A stretch of DNA of 6,502 nt, taken from assembly GCF_034090345.1 (NCBI RefSeq), contig NZ_JAXDSS010000043.1, positions 1 to 6,502 on the forward strand, given 5' to 3'. Source of the DNA: Peptoniphilus sp034090345. GTDB taxonomy: Bacteria > Bacillota > Clostridia > Tissierellales > Peptoniphilaceae. Shown in pieces: positions 6,196 to 6,502 of the stretch. Position numbers and translations under genes: made by a program. The notes beneath the pieces were generated by a model, which did no database searches, was not told the origin of the DNA, and was given only the letters and a program-made list of their open reading frames with translations. Numbering within the stretch: position 1 is the first letter of the stretch; the number at the start of each line of letters is the position of its first letter.

Positions 6196-6502
6196 ATGAA
6201 AAAAATATTTATTATAATTTGTTTGTTGATACTAACAGCGTGCGGGGGAAATAAAACAAATGAAATAGAAAAAAGTGACAATAAGACAAAAATGCAAAAA
6301 TACGAAATACAATTTTTCGAAGCATTCGATACAGTAACAACATTTCAAATATACGACACAGACGAAAAAACAGCAAACGAAAAACTAGAAAAAATGCGAA
6401 ACGAATACTTTAGACTACACAGAGAATTCGACAGATACAACAACTACGAAAACCTAAACAACCTAAAAACAATAAACGATAACGCAGGAGTACAACCGGT
6501 AG
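6196..6502 (+). CDS. apbE: FAD:protein FMN transferase, ApbE lipoprotein (3' partial)
   Basis: The first 102 codons are visible; the frame is open to the window end. Residues 1-16 form a lipoprotein signal peptide (M-K-K, hydrophobic run, lipobox L-T-A-C16 followed by G-G-N), so the mature enzyme should be tethered to the outer face of the membrane. The following sequence has ApbE hallmarks: F-F-E-A-F-D-T-V-T-T near residue 40, L-H-R-E-F-D-R-Y, then N-N-L-K-T-I-N-D-N-A-G. ApbE enzymes use Mg2+ and FAD to transfer FMN onto Thr of exported flavoproteins, releasing AMP. The metal-binding and catalytic residues in the C-terminal half lie beyond the window and cannot be checked. The substrates are very likely the FMN-binding proteins encoded just upstream. 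From about nt 6301 codon choice shifts strongly (Asn nearly all AAC, Tyr all TAC, Leu CTA) compared with the preceding gene. Confidence 0.92.
   Translation, partial: MKKIFIIICLLILTACGGNKTNEIEKSDNKTKMQKYEIQFFEAFDTVTTFQIYDTDEKTANEKLEKMRNEYFRLHREFDRYNNYENLNNLKTINDNAGVQPV

Overview
The window is AT-rich, intron-free bacterial DNA in which all genes lie on the + strand. It reads as a low-GC, Gram-positive-type anaerobe (Bacillota, perhaps the Tissierellia/Peptoniphilus-Anaerococcus-Finegoldia neighbourhood). That guess rests on base composition, Lys/Glu/Asn-rich proteins, GG-rich ribosome binding sites and a Gram-positive style ApbE lipoprotein. No rRNA or tRNA is present to fix the taxon.

Layout: (1) nt 1-2274 is the 3' part of a large extracytoplasmic protein. 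It has a proline-rich linker, an FMN-binding domain, a beta-rich/Ig-like middle and a second FMN-binding domain at its end. (2) nt 2284-2330 is a terminator-like hairpin. (3) nt 2345-3070 is a polytopic membrane protein resembling the MsrQ/YedZ (ferric-reductase-like) heme proteins, with two canonical heme-ligand histidines replaced by Gln. (4) nt 3079-3480 is a small membrane-anchored protein with one FMN-binding domain. (5) nt 3477-6164, overlapping it by 4 nt, encodes an 895-residue protein with an N-terminal anchor and six FMN-binding domains: five tandem ~130-residue units separated by coiled-coil-like linkers, and a longer, divergent sixth. (6) nt 6196-6502 is the start of an ApbE-type FAD:protein FMN transferase lipoprotein, cut by the window edge.

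How the parts fit: ApbE enzymes attach FMN covalently to the Thr of D-x-x-(S/T)-(G)-A-T motifs in exported FMN-binding domains. Nine such Thr residues are encoded here (2 + 1 + 6) beside an ApbE gene. The inferred system is a membrane-to-surface electron-transfer chain: the membrane protein passes electrons to the one-flavin protein, then to the six-flavin 'wire', and perhaps to the large two-flavin surface protein or an external acceptor. Family assignments are well supported. Electron direction, redox partners and final acceptor are inference.

The most notable points are the multi-flavin array itself, the His-to-Gln changes in the membrane partner, flavinylation-motif variants in two of the tandem units, and a sharp change in codon style near both window edges (before about nt 184 and after about nt 6300) relative to the interior.
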